Shown piece by piece: positions 8,184 through 15,109 of a stretch of 64,000 nt of DNA. A program made the translations under genes and the position numbers. The notes under the pieces are model-generated. The model was given only the letters and a program-made list of their open reading frames with translations. It made no database searches and was not told the DNA's origin. Within the stretch, counting starts at the first letter, position 1; each line of letters starts with the position of its first letter. Source of the stretch: Scytonema sp. UIC 10036 (lineage in GTDB: Bacteria > Cyanobacteriota > Cyanobacteriia > Cyanobacteriales > Nostocaceae). The stretch spans positions 1 through 64,000 of the forward strand of contig NZ_WJFC01000016.1 in the NCBI RefSeq assembly GCF_009725235.1, in the 5' to 3' direction.

Positions 8184-8191
8184 TTAGTTGT

Positions 8192-8220
8192 GGGGGGGGG
8201 TTCAGTCCCTCCTTTTTTTT
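8192..8220 (+). terminator. Intrinsic terminator after the 7833-8183 gene
   Basis: A G-run (8192-8200) pairs with CCCTCC (8207-8212) across TTCAGT, followed by eight T. Confidence 0.75.
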
Positions 8221-8273
8221 GTCTCGGTGTAGCCTGAAGTCCTTGCATGAGACTGGTTCTGTTCTGTCCTGTA

Positions 8274-8352
8274 TCGGTACAGACTGTCGGAAAGATTAAG
8301 GCTACCGCCTTCAAACCAAACAGTCGGACATTCAGTCCGTAGATAATACAAA
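8274..8352 (+). ncRNA. Conserved two-hairpin element, copy B
   Basis: Stems AAGGC/GCCTT (8298-8302 with 8307-8311) and CGGAC/GTCCG (8325-8329 with 8335-8339) are followed by TAGATAA, as in copy A. The second stem is one pair longer than in copy A: C-G is gained where copy A has C opposite A. It lies upstream of the KfrA-like gene and could be part of its leader. Confidence 0.4.
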
Positions 8353-8373
8353 AATCCTCAAATTCTTAATCCC

Positions 8374-8478
8374 ATGGTACAGATAACTGACAAAAATCTT
8401 CAACGGTACCACCGTAATTTCACTCTGTACCATGTTGCCTTTGGAACTGTACCATTTTCTTGTGTACTGTACCATCAA
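8374..8478 (+). promoter_or_regulatory. Array of TGGTACAG/CTGTACCA sites upstream of the KfrA-like gene
   Basis: Sites are at 8375-8382 (TGGTACAG), 8404-8410 (CGGTACC), 8425-8432, 8447-8454 and 8467-8474 (CTGTACCA each). The last three are spaced 22 and 20 nt apart, two helical turns, and run up to the start codon at 8483. KfrA-type proteins autoregulate through repeated operator sites, so these are the likely operators. Confidence 0.6.
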
Positions 8479-8482
8479 AACT

Positions 8483-9019
8483 ATGGAAGTCGAAAAGAGT
8501 CTGAAAGAAAAAGTTTTTGAAACTTGCGATATTATGGCGCGAGAAAAAAAAAGTATTACGAGGAATGCGGTACGAGCTTGTACCGGGGGTAGTGACAGAG
8601 ATGTGTCTCGATACATAGCAGAATGGAAAGCTGAGTACCAAAGATCGGCAATAGAAGTGTCAACAAAGGGCGCTGTTTCTCAACAATCCGAAGAATCAGC
8701 TGCAATAGATGATGGTTCTGTACCACCATCCGGTACAGAATCTGGTACAGGATTTGGTACAGGAACGGGAGCTTATAGCCAGAATCCAGAGGATGATATA
8801 GCAGCAGTAGCTAGACGTGGCGCTGAACGAGCAGCTGCAATGCTTGCTGGAGAGAGCGTATTAACCAATTACTTTTTAGAAAACCCGGATAAGCTACCCG
8901 ATGATTTAAAGCAACAGGTAAAAACCATGCAAAATAGGGGAAATCAGTTAACCGCCGCTAGACAGCAGCAATATAATCCTGATTTTTTCGTAGCGAGGGC
9001 GATCGCCAGTCTTCAATAG
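8483..9019 (+). CDS. KfrA-like plasmid DNA-binding protein
   Basis: A 178-residue protein whose first 55 residues match the KfrA N-terminal DNA-binding domain: EKVFETCDIMAREKKSITRN, then VRACTGGSDRDVSRYIAEWK. KfrA proteins bind repeated operators on plasmids and support stable maintenance. The middle is low-complexity (SGTESGTGFGTGTG), and its codons themselves contain four more TGGTACAG-type sites (8718-8762). The C-terminal third is helical. The ATG at 8483 follows the operator array; the frame is open 17 codons further upstream, but that part overlaps the operators. It precedes and may control the envelope gene cluster. Confidence 0.7.
   Translation: MEVEKSLKEKVFETCDIMAREKKSITRNAVRACTGGSDRDVSRYIAEWKAEYQRSAIEVSTKGAVSQQSEESAAIDDGSVPPSGTESGTGFGTGTGAYSQNPEDDIAAVARRGAERAAAMLAGESVLTNYFLENPDKLPDDLKQQVKTMQNRGNQLTAARQQQYNPDFFVARAIASLQ
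8718..8762 (+). repeat. TGGTACAG-type sites inside the KfrA-like coding sequence
   Basis: CTGTACCA at 8718-8725, CGGTACAG at 8731-8738, TGGTACAG at 8743-8750 and 8755-8762; the last three are spaced 12 nt apart. They encode the Gly-Thr repeat of the protein. Confidence 0.6.
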
Positions 9020-9027
9020 TAGAGGAC

Positions 9028-9042
9028 TGTGCAATTGGCACA
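9028..9042. repeat. TGTGC-N5-GCACA palindrome, copy 4
   Basis: Spacer AATTG. It sits in the junction between the KfrA-like gene and the ATPase gene. Confidence 0.6.
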
Positions 9043-9084
9043 CCTCAGCAATTAGCTGATTTTCGCCCCAAGATTACCGAACAA

Positions 9085-9855
9085 GTGCTCAGCAGCTTAC
9101 AACAAGGAAAATCAATTTGTGTGCTTGGCGAGCCTGGTGCTGGTAAAACACACCTTGCGAAGCTAATACAGGAGCAGCTTGACTGCGCTTACGGAGTTTA
9201 TCGGGGAGATAACACTAAATGCTTGCAAATGATTGCTGAGGGGCTAGGCGTTGACACTCATGAAATAGATGAGGAAACAGGAGAGCAGAAAAGGGCATTG
9301 ACTGCAAAACAGTTAAAGGATGCGATCGCTGCCAATTTAGGTGAAACTGTTTTAATTGCCGACAATGCCCATAAATGGACAGCCAGCTTAAAGGGTTGGC
9401 TTGAGGAGTTATGGGAAGAGGGGCATACTCTATTACTTCTAGGTAATAGAAGGGATTTAGAGGGCGTACTTTTTAAGGTTCCTCGTCTGCCCCTACCCGC
9501 CCTCGATGAGCAGCAGTGTCGTTCTATTATTTGGACTGAAGCTGCAAAATTGGGTGTAGCCGTTACACCACCCAAAGCAGCAGAGTTAGCGAGCAAAGCA
9601 GGAGGTAATCCTTTGTTAGCTCAGCGTTTAGTGCTCGAGCTGCAACAGGGTGTAGAGAGTCCTCATGATGGCAACAATTACAGGGATATCACACCATTCT
9701 TGCTGGCATCTGCTGGTTTGGTTGGCGCAACTCGATTTATTGGCTTAGCTACTGGCGATATCTTTTTGAGAGTTGTTGGAGGTCTCGCTATTACCCTATT
9801 TTTCTCGTTCCGAAGTTTGGCGTTGTTATTTCCTAAAGGAGATCGAAGAAGATGA
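9085..9855 (+). CDS. AAA-type ATPase with C-terminal membrane segments
   Basis: A protein of about 256 residues from the GTG at 9085. The reading frame is open upstream to about 8990 and gives plausible sequence (GTPQQLADFRPKITEQV), so the true start may be an earlier non-ATG codon overlapping the KfrA-like gene. Walker A is GEPGAGKTH (12-20), Walker B is VLIADNA (about 92-98), and a helical lid region follows. Residues about 205-250 form two hydrophobic segments, unusual for a soluble AAA protein, placing it at the membrane. It may energise or regulate the envelope proteins encoded downstream. The next small gene overlaps its stop by 4 nt (ATGA). Confidence 0.7.
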   Translation: MLSSLQQGKSICVLGEPGAGKTHLAKLIQEQLDCAYGVYRGDNTKCLQMIAEGLGVDTHEIDEETGEQKRALTAKQLKDAIAANLGETVLIADNAHKWTASLKGWLEELWEEGHTLLLLGNRRDLEGVLFKVPRLPLPALDEQQCRSIIWTEAAKLGVAVTPPKAAELASKAGGNPLLAQRLVLELQQGVESPHDGNNYRDITPFLLASAGLVGATRFIGLATGDIFLRVVGGLAITLFFSFRSLALLFPKGDRRR

Positions 9856-9935
9856 ATGGAGAATATTTAGCTTTTTTAATTGGAATTGGGCTTTATTTTT
9901 TGGTTAAGCTCTTGTTCGCTGAAGAGAGCGATTGA
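9852..9935 (+). CDS. 27-residue single-pass membrane peptide
   Basis: MNGEYLAFLIGIGLYFLVKL followed by LFAEESD, one transmembrane helix with a short acidic tail. Its ATG overlaps the ATPase stop codon (ATGA, 9852-9855) and its own stop lies 2 nt before the next start codon, the classic spacing of translationally coupled genes. No family recognised; size and context suggest a small accessory subunit of the membrane apparatus. Confidence 0.6.
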   Translation: MNGEYLAFLIGIGLYFLVKLLFAEESD

Positions 9936-9937
9936 TT

Positions 9938-10951
9938 ATGATGGCGGTTACCCACGTTGCGATCGCATTGGCTGGATCGGTTTGTATCACGGGCAGTGCC
10001 GATCCTCGCGTATTACTTTTGGCGGGAATCGGCTCACAAATACCAGACTTGGATACTACTAAGTCATGGGTAGGACTCGCATTTTTCCCATTAGCTAGGT
10101 TTATTGAAGAGCGCTACCCTCACAGATCGGTAACTCACAGCATTTGTCTGAGTCTAGCGATCGCACTCCTCACCTTGCCTGTTCTGTTCCTCTACGGTTG
10201 GCAATTGTGGTTGGCTATGCCACTCGGTCACCTTCTATCATGTTTCAGCGACTGTTTTACTCGGTTGGGATGTCAGTTTTTCTGGCCCATCAACAAAGAT
10301 ATTTGGGTAGGAGGTTTAAATCCACGAAACAGGCTCCAAACCGGGAAACCGGGCGAATATGCTGTGTTGGCTAGTGCTGTCTGCATCTTCTGTATCGCTT
10401 TTTACGTGGTAACAGGTGGAGGGGGAGTTCATCAGTGGGTCACGCAAGTGTTATTTCCTACTCCCCAAACAGCTGTAGAGTTACTCAGGCAAGAGAACCA
10501 AAAAGCGATCGCTATCAAAGTTGAGGGTAATCGCAAAGTTGATGGCTCGCTCGTAAATGAGATATTTTGGGCGATTGCCGCCAATGGCTCAATGATTACT
10601 GCGAAGTCCGCAACTGGCGAAATCCTTCGAGTTGGGGAAGCAGGAGAGATTAGTCCTAAACGGGTTGATGTTTTAGCCGACAGACTCCCAATCAAGATTA
10701 AGCGACAGCAAATTGAGGAAGCTGAAGCAGAATCATGGATAAACAGTCTCTCAAACGATTCGTTAATTGTGGGAACACTACAGCTTGAGGATGCAGCCGA
10801 TTTAGAGTTGCCACTTCCTAAACCAGGGAGAATGCAAACTGTGAATCGTAGCGTTGATGGTGTCGTTTTAGACCACGCATCTAAGCAAGATTTGCGATCG
10901 CTTGATGAGTTCTTTATTCTTTCAGGGGAGGTGATTATCAAACAGCTATGA
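9938..10951 (+). CDS. YdjM-type inner-membrane metal-dependent hydrolase family protein
   Basis: A 337-residue protein. The first 150 residues carry the YdjM/LexA-binding inner-membrane hydrolase pattern: THVAIA, SQIPDLDTTKS, HRSVTHS, GHLLSCFSD and FFWPI, with metal-ligand His and Asp interspersed with membrane helices. A further hydrophobic segment precedes a soluble C-terminal region (about 175-337) that is not part of the basic family. The ATG at 9938 is chosen over a TTG at 9932. It overlaps the next gene by 4 nt (ATGA). The reaction is unknown even for the E. coli homologue. It sits in a membrane gene set, so it may act on a lipid or envelope substrate. Confidence 0.7.
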   Translation: MMAVTHVAIALAGSVCITGSADPRVLLLAGIGSQIPDLDTTKSWVGLAFFPLARFIEERYPHRSVTHSICLSLAIALLTLPVLFLYGWQLWLAMPLGHLLSCFSDCFTRLGCQFFWPINKDIWVGGLNPRNRLQTGKPGEYAVLASAVCIFCIAFYVVTGGGGVHQWVTQVLFPTPQTAVELLRQENQKAIAIKVEGNRKVDGSLVNEIFWAIAANGSMITAKSATGEILRVGEAGEISPKRVDVLADRLPIKIKRQQIEEAEAESWINSLSNDSLIVGTLQLEDAADLELPLPKPGRMQTVNRSVDGVVLDHASKQDLRSLDEFFILSGEVIIKQL

Positions 10952-12075
10952 CACGCGAATTTTGGGGAATATTCGCAACTTTAACAGCAGCAGTGTGTGG
11001 GGTAGCCGCATACTCGCAAACTGTGACTGTCAACGTAAAAACACCAGTTGCACAAGCACAAATCACGCCACAACCAAAAACAGATATTCCAGTTGAGGTG
11101 TTTAAAGGTAAGTCAGGTGAAAAATCAAGAAGTTTACGGCTGTCTATAACGGTTGACAATCCATCGTATTTATTAATCAAGGAAGGCGACGAAATCAAGG
11201 AGGGGCAAACGATTTCGGATAATAAGCTTGAACGCGATCGCTTGCTGAAGCAGCGTAAATCCGTTGAACTTCAGATTAACAACCTCAAGTCTAAACCTAT
11301 ACTTCAACCAACCAAACCAACACCACCACAGCAATCCAACCCAATACCACCAGCCAGCTACGCGGAGGAACAGGCGGCCATAGCCCAGGCACAGTTACGG
11401 CTAACTCAATCGCGATCGCTACTTCAATCAAGAACCTCAGTTTTAAATGCTGATAATCCAGAGAGAAGGGCTGAGGCTGAGAAAGCAGAGGCAGTTTTGC
11501 AGGCTGTTTCTCAAAAGACTGAGGAGCAGCGACAGCTTTTACAGTCTATGGGCGATCTAAAGTTGCAATCAGAGATTATTCAACACGAGGAAGCAAAGCT
11601 ACGCCAAGTGGAAGGGGAGCAGGAACAGGCTAGATCGGCGTTAGAGCAGGCAAAGGGAAGATTAAATGCAGCTGCTATCGAACAGCAACAGCAATTACAA
11701 CAACTACAATTAGCTGTGCAATTGGCACAGTCAGAACATGAGTTAACAAAGTCTCGGTTACAAGCAGCTATCAATAGGAGGCAACTTGTAGAGTACGCTG
11801 CTTCAGTTGACCGAGTTGAGCGATCGCAAAAGGAGCAGCAGCTACAGCAGGAATATAGCAGACAACAACAAATTTACGAGCAAGCATTACGAGAGCGTGA
11901 GTATCAACTAGCGCAACTCTCACTATCCCTAGCGAGTGTAGATGAAAAACTCAGCCAAATCCCCTTAATACGCTCTCCAAAAAACGGACATATTAGACGA
12001 ATAAAACCATGGACTGGCAACAACGGAAAATACACAACCACAATCACAATATCAAGTAGCACAACAAAAAAATAA
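10948..12075 (+). CDS. HlyD-like periplasmic adaptor protein
   Basis: A 375-residue protein. The N-terminal anchor (FWGIFATLTAAVCGVAAYSQ) is followed by half of a lipoyl-like barrel (YLLIKEGDEIKEGQTISDN), a long Gln/Glu-rich alpha-hairpin (about 100-335), and the returning half of the barrel (IPLIRSPKNGHIRRIKPWTG). This is the layout of membrane-fusion proteins of type I secretion and RND-type pumps, although the C-terminal beta domain is very short here. It fits a partner for the TolC-like protein encoded at 13896. No ABC or RND pump gene is in the cluster, so the energising component would be the ATPase at 9085 or lie elsewhere. Confidence 0.65.
   Translation: MTREFWGIFATLTAAVCGVAAYSQTVTVNVKTPVAQAQITPQPKTDIPVEVFKGKSGEKSRSLRLSITVDNPSYLLIKEGDEIKEGQTISDNKLERDRLLKQRKSVELQINNLKSKPILQPTKPTPPQQSNPIPPASYAEEQAAIAQAQLRLTQSRSLLQSRTSVLNADNPERRAEAEKAEAVLQAVSQKTEEQRQLLQSMGDLKLQSEIIQHEEAKLRQVEGEQEQARSALEQAKGRLNAAAIEQQQQLQQLQLAVQLAQSEHELTKSRLQAAINRRQLVEYAASVDRVERSQKEQQLQQEYSRQQQIYEQALREREYQLAQLSLSLASVDEKLSQIPLIRSPKNGHIRRIKPWTGNNGKYTTTITISSSTTKK
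11715..11729. repeat. TGTGC-N5-GCACA palindrome, copy 5
   Basis: Spacer AATTG, identical to copy 4. It is inside the coiled-coil codons of the HlyD-like gene. Confidence 0.6.
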
Positions 12076-12123
12076 AACAACAAGTAAATAAAAAACCTGG
12101 GGTCGTGACGCGCAAGCTAGGCC

Positions 12124-12388
12124 AGACTAGGGAACAACGAGGCCGAACGAGCGAGGGAATGACTGTTGAGTGAGGAGGAACGACGAACGAAACAGGAATG
12201 ACCGAGAGTACGAGTGAGGACGAGAAGTATGCTTGCGGCTGACTCTCAAGGAGATGAATAAACTGGCGGCTGACTGGGGAACAACGAGGACGAACGAGCG
12301 AACGAGGGACTGACTGTTGAGTGAGGCACGAACGAAACAGTTAGTCCCGAAATGCGCGAGTGAGGACGAGAAACCAACTTGCGGTTGC
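12124..12388. repeat. Two ~118-bp imperfect direct repeats, purine-rich
   Basis: Units at about 12124-12243 and 12272-12388 share the blocks GGGAACAACGAGG, CGAACGAGCGA, TGACTGTTGAGTGAGG, ACGAACGAAACAG and CGAGTGAGGACGAGAA in the same order. CGAACGA recurs within units. No gene is evident from 12076 to 12406. The second unit ends just before the ribosome-binding site of the DUF4417 gene. Confidence 0.6.
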
Positions 12389-12406
12389 TTTTTTGAGGTT
12401 ATACAA

Positions 12407-13024
12407 ATGCAAAGAAGGTACCTTTATCCACTCAACACATTTTTCACACCAGAACTAACCGAGCAAGGTTTACCAATGGTTGGTTCTTGTGAGGAAGTTC
12501 CAGAGGCTCTTTATCCTTATAAGTTGCGATCGCGAAGGAAGCAAGACCAGAAGACGGGTTTGCATTTCTTTATTGATGACTGTAGGTTTGAAGGACTTTG
12601 GCGATATCCAGAAAAGTCTATCAGCTACTTGAAACGGTTTGACTGTGCGATCGCTCCCGACTTCAGCCTTTATTTGGATATGCCTCGCCCTATGAAATTG
12701 TGGAATGTTTACAGGAATAGGTGGGTGAACAGTTTTTGGAACTATCAAGGGATTAAGACTATTCCTTGTGTTAGTTGGGCTGATGCTGAATCTTTTTCTT
12801 ATTGTTTTGAGGGTATCCCTCAAGGAAGTGCGATCGCAATATCCTCAATGGGCATTATAAAAAGGTCGGAGTCTGAATCTATTTTTTTTAATGGGGTTTT
12901 GAAAATGCTGGAGGTTTTAGAGCCAAAAACAGTCCTCGTTTACGGAACAAAATTTGAGAAAGAGCTTTGCGATCGCTATCAAAACTTCAAATTTTATCCT
13001 CACTATAGAAAACATGGGAGGTAG
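12407..13024 (+). CDS. DUF4417 family protein
   Basis: A 205-residue protein of the DUF4417 family, seen on phages and mobile elements, function unknown. Recognisable blocks are HFFIDDCRFEGLW, APDFSLYLDMPRP, WNVYRNRWVNSFWNYQGIK, CVSWADAESFSYCFEGIPQG and AIAISSMGI. The ATG at 12407 is preceded by TGAGGT at a good distance. A GTG at 12317 is rejected because it falls inside the direct repeat upstream and adds residues the family lacks. The 3' end overlaps the metallopeptidase gene start by 11 nt. Confidence 0.8.
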   Translation: MQRRYLYPLNTFFTPELTEQGLPMVGSCEEVPEALYPYKLRSRRKQDQKTGLHFFIDDCRFEGLWRYPEKSISYLKRFDCAIAPDFSLYLDMPRPMKLWNVYRNRWVNSFWNYQGIKTIPCVSWADAESFSYCFEGIPQGSAIAISSMGIIKRSESESIFFNGVLKMLEVLEPKTVLVYGTKFEKELCDRYQNFKFYPHYRKHGR

Positions 13025-13619
13025 GGGAAGAAATGGGACAGGGGAAGTTCCGGATATTAATGTTGTTAATTTTAATTCTCAACTAACTCCTCAATATTTT
13101 CAAAAGTATAGTAACTATTTTGAAAAGTATGGAGTAGACAAAATGCGAGAGAAAGTTCAATCTGCTAACGATAATTACAATAAGATAGCTAATGCTGAAA
13201 GTTTATATGGAAAGTTGAAAGACTTTGCTAATAAAAAGGGATACAAAGTTAATGAAAACGATTCCGATAGAGGAGCGAATGGAACGACCTATTATAAAGC
13301 AGATGGAACTGTTGATATTGCTATCTCCAGGAATTTATCAACGGAAGGAAAGATAAAAACACTCGCTCATGAAATCGCACATGCGGAGCTTCATAAGCCT
13401 GGTTCTTCTACTAATCCTCTGAACAGAGGAATGAAAGAAGCCGAAGCAGAAATGACTGGATATATGTTTGCTAAATCTAATGGTATCAATACAGATAATT
13501 ATTCAATTCATTATGTAAATGGATGGTTAAATAGAGAAGGAGTGCAATATAATTATGTAAATGGGGCTTTTACAAAGGTTAATCCTTTATATACAGAAAT
13601 GATGCAAGGTACCAGATAA
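13014..13619 (+). CDS. Zinc metallopeptidase-like protein with MGGRG N-terminus
   Basis: A 201-residue protein starting MGGRGRNGTGEV. A coiled region (60-100) is followed by a zincin motif LAHEIAHAELH (about 122-132) and an Glu-rich helix (MKEAEAEMTGYMFAK) with a plausible third ligand, as in ImmA/IrrE-type peptidases. The MGGRG start right after a DUF4417 gene is an arrangement I associate with phage-like elements. Starts upstream of 13014 would run deep into DUF4417. TAATG overlap links it to the next gene. It could act on a repressor or be a toxin-like protease; substrate unknown. Confidence 0.65.
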   Translation: MGGRGRNGTGEVPDINVVNFNSQLTPQYFQKYSNYFEKYGVDKMREKVQSANDNYNKIANAESLYGKLKDFANKKGYKVNENDSDRGANGTTYYKADGTVDIAISRNLSTEGKIKTLAHEIAHAELHKPGSSTNPLNRGMKEAEAEMTGYMFAKSNGINTDNYSIHYVNGWLNREGVQYNYVNGAFTKVNPLYTEMMQGTR

Positions 13620-13936
13620 TGAATAAATATGAGATAGGGCAATTAACTAATCAAGGGAAGATTAAAGGATATTACATTTTTAACGATGTCTTTTTTTATC
13701 TAATTCAGCAGAATGATAAAGAGGTTGCTTTAAAAGAGGAAGAAATAATTCTTTTAACCACAGACAATGATATAAAGAAAACTCCCAAAATTGAGTTTTT
13801 AAATAAGACCAAAGAAGGCACAGTTATGGGAATAATGTTTGAAGAAAAAGAAAACGAATTTTATTATTATTTTTCTACTCCTGGATGGGTTGATGATGAA
13901 ATTAGCTGGTATGCCGAATCTCTTATTACGAATTAA
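13619..13936 (+). CDS. Hypothetical protein, partner of the metallopeptidase gene
   Basis: A 105-residue acidic protein with no recognised family. Its ATG shares a base with the preceding TAA (TAATG), so it is probably co-translated with the metallopeptidase. Size, acidity and position would fit an immunity or inhibitor protein, but this is only inference. The codons are AT-rich compared with the flanking genes, like those of the metallopeptidase, so the two may have been acquired together. Confidence 0.6.
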   Translation: MNKYEIGQLTNQGKIKGYYIFNDVFFYLIQQNDKEVALKEEEIILLTTDNDIKKTPKIEFLNKTKEGTVMGIMFEEKENEFYYYFSTPGWVDDEISWYAESLITN

Positions 13937-14984
13937 TTTATTGATAGCTTTGATGGTGATTGGGAATATACAGGCAGTTGCCCAAACTCCAGTTTTAGTT
14001 CCAGTTCCACAACCGACGACGAATAGCGCACCAGCCCCGACACAGCCATCAGCACCAACGGGGGAAGTGAATTTAGATGAGGAACAACCTCAAAACCAGG
14101 TTGAGCAGGGGAACGAAGAACAGCCAGAGCAACAAGAACAGCCAGAAGTTGACCCAGAACAAGCTGAGCAGGAAGCTGATACTGTAGTACCAAAAACTGA
14201 ACAAAATCCTTTTGCAAAACCCGATATCGATAAATTGATACAGCAACAATTCAATGATGATATGTGGCGAATCATGAAAGGCGGTTTACCATGTCTCGAA
14301 ACTTCCGCTAATTGTTTACAACAGTTACAAGAAAGATCTGTTGGTCAGTCGCCTTTACTTAAAGAGATCGATGCTCGAATTGCTGAGGCTAATCAAAGAG
14401 TAGAAGAAGCGAAGTCTCGAAATCAAAAATCTATTAAATTAGCTATTTTAACTCCAGGTTTACAATATTTATTAACGCCTACACCACAATCTGATGCCAA
14501 GAAAAGACCGAAAGGTTTCTTAGACAATATTGCTGCTCTCTTTAGAGGAGATGTAGGATTATTAAACGGGCTACTGAATGTAGTTGGTGTTCCATTGTTT
14601 CAGGGATTAACGGGCGGTAATGAGCAAGCCCAGCAAAGAAGTATACAGATAAGTGACATTCAAGTCAAAATCGCTGAATTACAACGTTCTCGTGCTCAGT
14701 TAGCTGACACAATACGTGAGAAAGTTGCAGCTTCCTTAGTGAAGTTTGACGAGGCGCGGACTGACTTTCAAACAGCACAAGTAGTCAGCGCAAGGGCTGT
14801 GCAACAGTTTCAAGTTTATGAAATCAGATATATTCGGGGCAATAACGATACAGAGGGTTATTTAGCTCAACAAAGCCGATTGGATAATGTAAAAGCCCAG
14901 ACTTACTCATCTTGGGCTAAAATGCGTAGAGCTATGTTTGAGTTAAAGCTTCTCGTTTTGAGCGTCAAAGATGCAGAGATTTGA
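13896..14984 (+). CDS. TolC-like outer-membrane efflux family protein
   Basis: A 362-residue exported protein. The signal peptide (MKLAGMPNLLLRINLLIALM to VAQ) starts inside the previous gene; ATGs at 13896 and 13911 are both possible. A Pro/Gln/Glu-rich linker (about 35-100) leads to two long helical regions. The second (KIAELQRSRAQLADTIREKV, then NNDTEGYLAQQSRLDNVKAQ and TYSSWAKMRRAMFELKLL) resembles the C-terminal coiled coil of TolC-type outer-membrane factors. The beta-barrel part is not obvious, so it may be a divergent relative. It is a good partner for the HlyD-like adaptor 1.8 kb upstream. Confidence 0.6.
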   Translation: MKLAGMPNLLLRINLLIALMVIGNIQAVAQTPVLVPVPQPTTNSAPAPTQPSAPTGEVNLDEEQPQNQVEQGNEEQPEQQEQPEVDPEQAEQEADTVVPKTEQNPFAKPDIDKLIQQQFNDDMWRIMKGGLPCLETSANCLQQLQERSVGQSPLLKEIDARIAEANQRVEEAKSRNQKSIKLAILTPGLQYLLTPTPQSDAKKRPKGFLDNIAALFRGDVGLLNGLLNVVGVPLFQGLTGGNEQAQQRSIQISDIQVKIAELQRSRAQLADTIREKVAASLVKFDEARTDFQTAQVVSARAVQQFQVYEIRYIRGNNDTEGYLAQQSRLDNVKAQTYSSWAKMRRAMFELKLLVLSVKDAEI

Positions 14985-15109
14985 TAATGAGGCATCTCGC
15001 CTCAGTTTCCCAAGAGAACCAAGGCGAATACATCAACTTCGGGAGAGCGATCGTATACAACAGAACTTACAAGCTGTTTGCACGGATACTGAGAATGCTT
15101 TTATTTTCT

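Noticed and set aside
7843..8187. Plus-strand frame in a shifted phase of the 7833-8183 gene
   Set aside because: Almost uniformly hydrophobic Leu/Val/Phe sequence produced by T-rich codons of the real frame; no signal or start support.
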